Made by a program: the position numbers and the translations under genes
In this document: piece by piece, positions 12,556 through 14,554 of the stretch
Layout of the letters: every line of letters begins with the position of its first letter
Numbering within the stretch: position 1 is the stretch's first letter
The notes under the pieces: model-generated
Told to the model about the DNA's origin: nothing
Database searches by the model: none
The model's input: only the letters and a program-made list of their open reading frames with translations
Assembly: GCA_002470185.1 (NCBI GenBank)
Contig: DKNG01000171.1
Location: 10,714 to 25,267, forward strand
Source of the DNA: Arcobacter sp. UBA7394
GTDB taxonomy: Bacteria; Campylobacterota; Campylobacteria; Campylobacterales; Arcobacteraceae
Length of the DNA: 14,554 nucleotides
Direction of reading: 5' to 3'

Positions 12556-13914
12556 TTGAGAAGAAATACACAAAAACTAACAACTGAAAATATTCCAAGT
12601 CTAATTAAACAATTAGCAATTCCTGCAAGTACAGGGATGTTTTTTAATACAATGTATAATGTAGTTGATACATTTTACGCGGGCCTTATTTCAACACAAG
12701 CAATTGCTGCCTTATCTTTATCTTTTATGATCTTCTTTTTAATTGTTGGATTTGGATATGGACTTTCATCAGCTATTACAGCCCTTCTTGGGAATGCTTT
12801 TGGGAAAAAGAGATATAAACTTGCATCAATTTATGCCCATAAAGGAATTATATTTATTCCCCTAGTTGGAATATTCTTAAGTGCTATTGGATATTTTCTA
12901 GCACCTTCACTATTCACATTATTAGGTGCAGAAGGTGAATATCTTGATACTGCAATTACATATATAAACCCTATACTATTTGGTGCTGTGTTTTTTATGT
13001 TTAACTTTTCACTTAATTCTGTACTACTTGCACAAGGTGATACTAAAACATATAGAAATACGTTGATATTTGGATTTTTTGCAAACCTAGTTTTAAACCC
13101 AATTTTCATATATGGATTTTTATTTATTCCAGCAATGGGAATAAAAGGAATAGCAATAGCTACAGTACTAATCCAAGTACTAAATATGTTTTACATGTTA
13201 TATAAAGTCTTGCAAACAAAACTTATTCATTTTGAAAAACCTGAATATTTTGTACCAAACTTTAGAGTATATAAAGAGTTCCTATCTCAGGGGCTTCCAG
13301 CTAGTTTAAATATGTTAACTATGGCCTTTGGTTCATTAATACTTACGTACTATGTTTCGCACTATGGTATGCATGCTGTTGCTGGATATGGTATTGGATT
13401 TAGAGTTGAACAAATAATGTTACTTCCTGCCCTTGGTCTTTCAACAGCTGTATTAACTTTAGTATCTAATAACTATGGGGCTAAAAAATATGATAGGGTA
13501 ATTGAGGTATTAAAAACAGCTATTAAGTATGGATTTGTAATATCAACTGTCGGTATTATTACTCTAACAATTTTTGGTAAATTTATAATTTCTCAATTTG
13601 ATTCAAATGAAATTGTTGTTCAATATGGTTTAGATTATTTACTAGTTGAAGTTTGGATTTTCTATGCATATATAATACTATTCATTTGTGTATCGACACT
13701 TCAAGGCATTAAGAAACCAAAGATGATTCTATTTATAGGTTTATATAGACAAATTTTTGCAAAACTAATAATTGCATTTCTAATAGTAAAATATTTTGAA
13801 TTAGATTATATATATTTATGGTTTGGTATTTTATTTATGATTTATTCTGCAGCAATATTTGCATATTTCTATACAAATAAGCTATTAAAAGAAAATTGTA
13901 ATCTAACTATTTAG
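12556..13914 (+). CDS. MATE-family multidrug/Na+ antiporter-type efflux protein
   Basis: 452 residues with about 12 hydrophobic segments in two similar halves, as in the MATE family (usual length 440-460). The N-terminal NIPSLIKQLAIPASTGMFFNTMYNVVDTFYAG is the family hallmark, with the second-half repeat near FLSQGLPASLNMLTMAFGS (about 243-262). It exports organic cations or drugs in exchange for Na+ or H+; the substrate cannot be read from sequence. The start is uncertain: an in-frame stop at 12538 and the absence of ATG or GTG leave TTG 12556 as the only start that keeps the first helix, with only GGA 6 nt upstream as ribosome site. The 3' end overlaps the convergent gene by 8 bp. Confidence 0.92.
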   Translation: MRRNTQKLTTENIPSLIKQLAIPASTGMFFNTMYNVVDTFYAGLISTQAIAALSLSFMIFFLIVGFGYGLSSAITALLGNAFGKKRYKLASIYAHKGIIFIPLVGIFLSAIGYFLAPSLFTLLGAEGEYLDTAITYINPILFGAVFFMFNFSLNSVLLAQGDTKTYRNTLIFGFFANLVLNPIFIYGFLFIPAMGIKGIAIATVLIQVLNMFYMLYKVLQTKLIHFEKPEYFVPNFRVYKEFLSQGLPASLNMLTMAFGSLILTYYVSHYGMHAVAGYGIGFRVEQIMLLPALGLSTAVLTLVSNNYGAKKYDRVIEVLKTAIKYGFVISTVGIITLTIFGKFIISQFDSNEIVVQYGLDYLLVEVWIFYAYIILFICVSTLQGIKKPKMILFIGLYRQIFAKLIIAFLIVKYFELDYIYLWFGILFMIYSAAIFAYFYTNKLLKENCNLTI

Positions 13915-14554
13915 ATATTAGTAGAGCGTCTTGAGAAATCAACTCTTTTAAGGCCTCTTCTAAAGCATCTTTTGCATCTTGTAATTCAAGATCATTTTCT
14001 TTACATAAGGTCTTTAAAGTTTTTTCTAAACTCTCTTTCTTATTTAATCTTTGAATAAGAACATAAATAAACTGATTTATCTCTCTAAATAAAACTTCAT
14101 TTTGTTCAAAATTGAAATAAATTATTAGATAGTTTTCTCTTTTTGTTTCAAAATCTTTATTTATAATATCATATTTAAATTTTTTGATTCTAGCACTTTG
14201 CGCTAATTTATACGATTTATTCCAAGAAAATTTAGACTTTTTTTCTTCTTTATACTCTTTCATTTCTACTTCAACTTCAATCCAGTCAAAATATAAAAGT
14301 TCATATAAAAACTTTTTATCATGAAATATCTTATTTTTCTTTACAAACTTTATATAATCTTTAGCAATTTGCCAAACAAAAGGAGTTGAAGGAGGATTTT
14401 TTATGAACTCATAGACAGATTTTTCTAAGTCATGCTCTGAAATATACTTCATAAATTCAGGAAAAGTATTTTTTATAATCTCTTCAAAACGATAAAAAAC
14501 AAGCTTTTGATAAACCCCATAAGCATTTGAGCTTGGATTATCTTTTTGATTTGT
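13907..14554 (-). CDS. DUF2063/HvfC-like protein, partial (5' end beyond window)
   Basis: The frame has no stop from 13909 to the last base, so this is a 215-residue C-terminal fragment; the ATG at 14452 is internal. The visible N-terminal part (AYGVYQKLVFYRFEEIIKNT, then FPEF, then NPPSTPFVWQIAKDYIKFV) follows the DUF2063/HvfC-BufC pattern of a repeated YR..., FP and PP.tP block. FLYELLYFDWIEVEVEM matches the next 'ELa..EW' block. The C-terminal 60 residues (LFREINQFIYVLIQRLNKKE onward) resemble a winged-helix, PqqD-like module. Proteins of this family usually work beside DUF692 (MNIO) enzymes in making metal-related RiPP peptides. Assignment is by remembered pattern, without a search. The stop is TAG at 13907-13909, overlapping the MATE gene. 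Confidence 0.65.
   Translation of the reverse strand, partial: TNQKDNPSSNAYGVYQKLVFYRFEEIIKNTFPEFMKYISEHDLEKSVYEFIKNPPSTPFVWQIAKDYIKFVKKNKIFHDKKFLYELLYFDWIEVEVEMKEYKEEKKSKFSWNKSYKLAQSARIKKFKYDIINKDFETKRENYLIIYFNFEQNEVLFREINQFIYVLIQRLNKKESLEKTLKTLCKENDLELQDAKDALEEALKELISQDALLISK

Noticed and set aside
12831..13109. 92-codon minus-strand frame within the MATE gene
   Set aside because: Antisense shadow of membrane-helix codons; no supporting signals.
1..14554. Insertion sequences, CRISPR array, prophage or attachment site next to tRNA-Arg
   Set aside because: No transposase or integrase, no regularly spaced repeats, and no duplicate of the tRNA 3' end was seen; neighbours of the tRNA are ordinary chromosomal genes.

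Overview
The window is AT-rich, with densely packed short-spaced genes, and reads as chromosomal DNA of an Arcobacter-group member of the Campylobacterota. This assignment is an inference. It rests on base composition and codon use, a UbiA-type prenyltransferase of the kind used in futalosine-pathway menaquinone synthesis, -10 boxes without clear -35 elements, and the run rpmE - rsmI - rlmB - periplasmic protein - aminotransferase - hom, which from memory resembles a conserved Campylobacter gene order.

Left part (1-5908), mainly signalling and mostly on the minus strand. The end of a methyl-accepting chemotaxis protein (plus strand) converges on a minus-strand pair: a periplasmic solute-binding protein followed by a large membrane histidine kinase with a periplasmic sensor region and two PAS domains. 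No permease or response regulator lies beside them. Next come a tRNA-Arg(TCG) with encoded CCA and a clear intrinsic terminator, a cytoplasmic diguanylate cyclase, and a UbiA-family prenyltransferase (probably mqnP).

Middle part (6056-12462), plus strand, translation and amino-acid metabolism. A small coiled-coil lipoprotein is followed by miaA (tRNA A37 prenylation), rpmE (L31), rsmI and rlmB (16S and 23S rRNA 2'-O-methylation), a periplasmic protein of unknown function, an AlaC-type aminotransferase and homoserine dehydrogenase. The enzymes around L31 mature the decoding and peptidyl-transfer machinery; the aminotransferase-hom pair belongs to pyruvate/aspartate-family amino-acid metabolism.

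Right part (12556-14554). A MATE-family efflux protein runs convergently into, and overlaps by 8 bp, a minus-strand gene cut off by the window edge. The cut-off gene's open frame continues to the last base, and its pattern matches DUF2063/HvfC proteins, which are normally partners of DUF692 (MNIO) peptide-modifying enzymes. A RiPP locus may therefore lie just outside.

The most striking non-coding signals are two. First, three long tracts completely lacking G on the transcribed-sense strand lie at or just after the ends of the kinase, rsmI and hom genes and share short pyrimidine motifs; they are candidate Rho-dependent termination regions. Second, miaA, rlmB and mqnP have no Shine-Dalgarno sequence but carry TAAAAT 6-7 nt before ATG, which suggests leaderless mRNAs.
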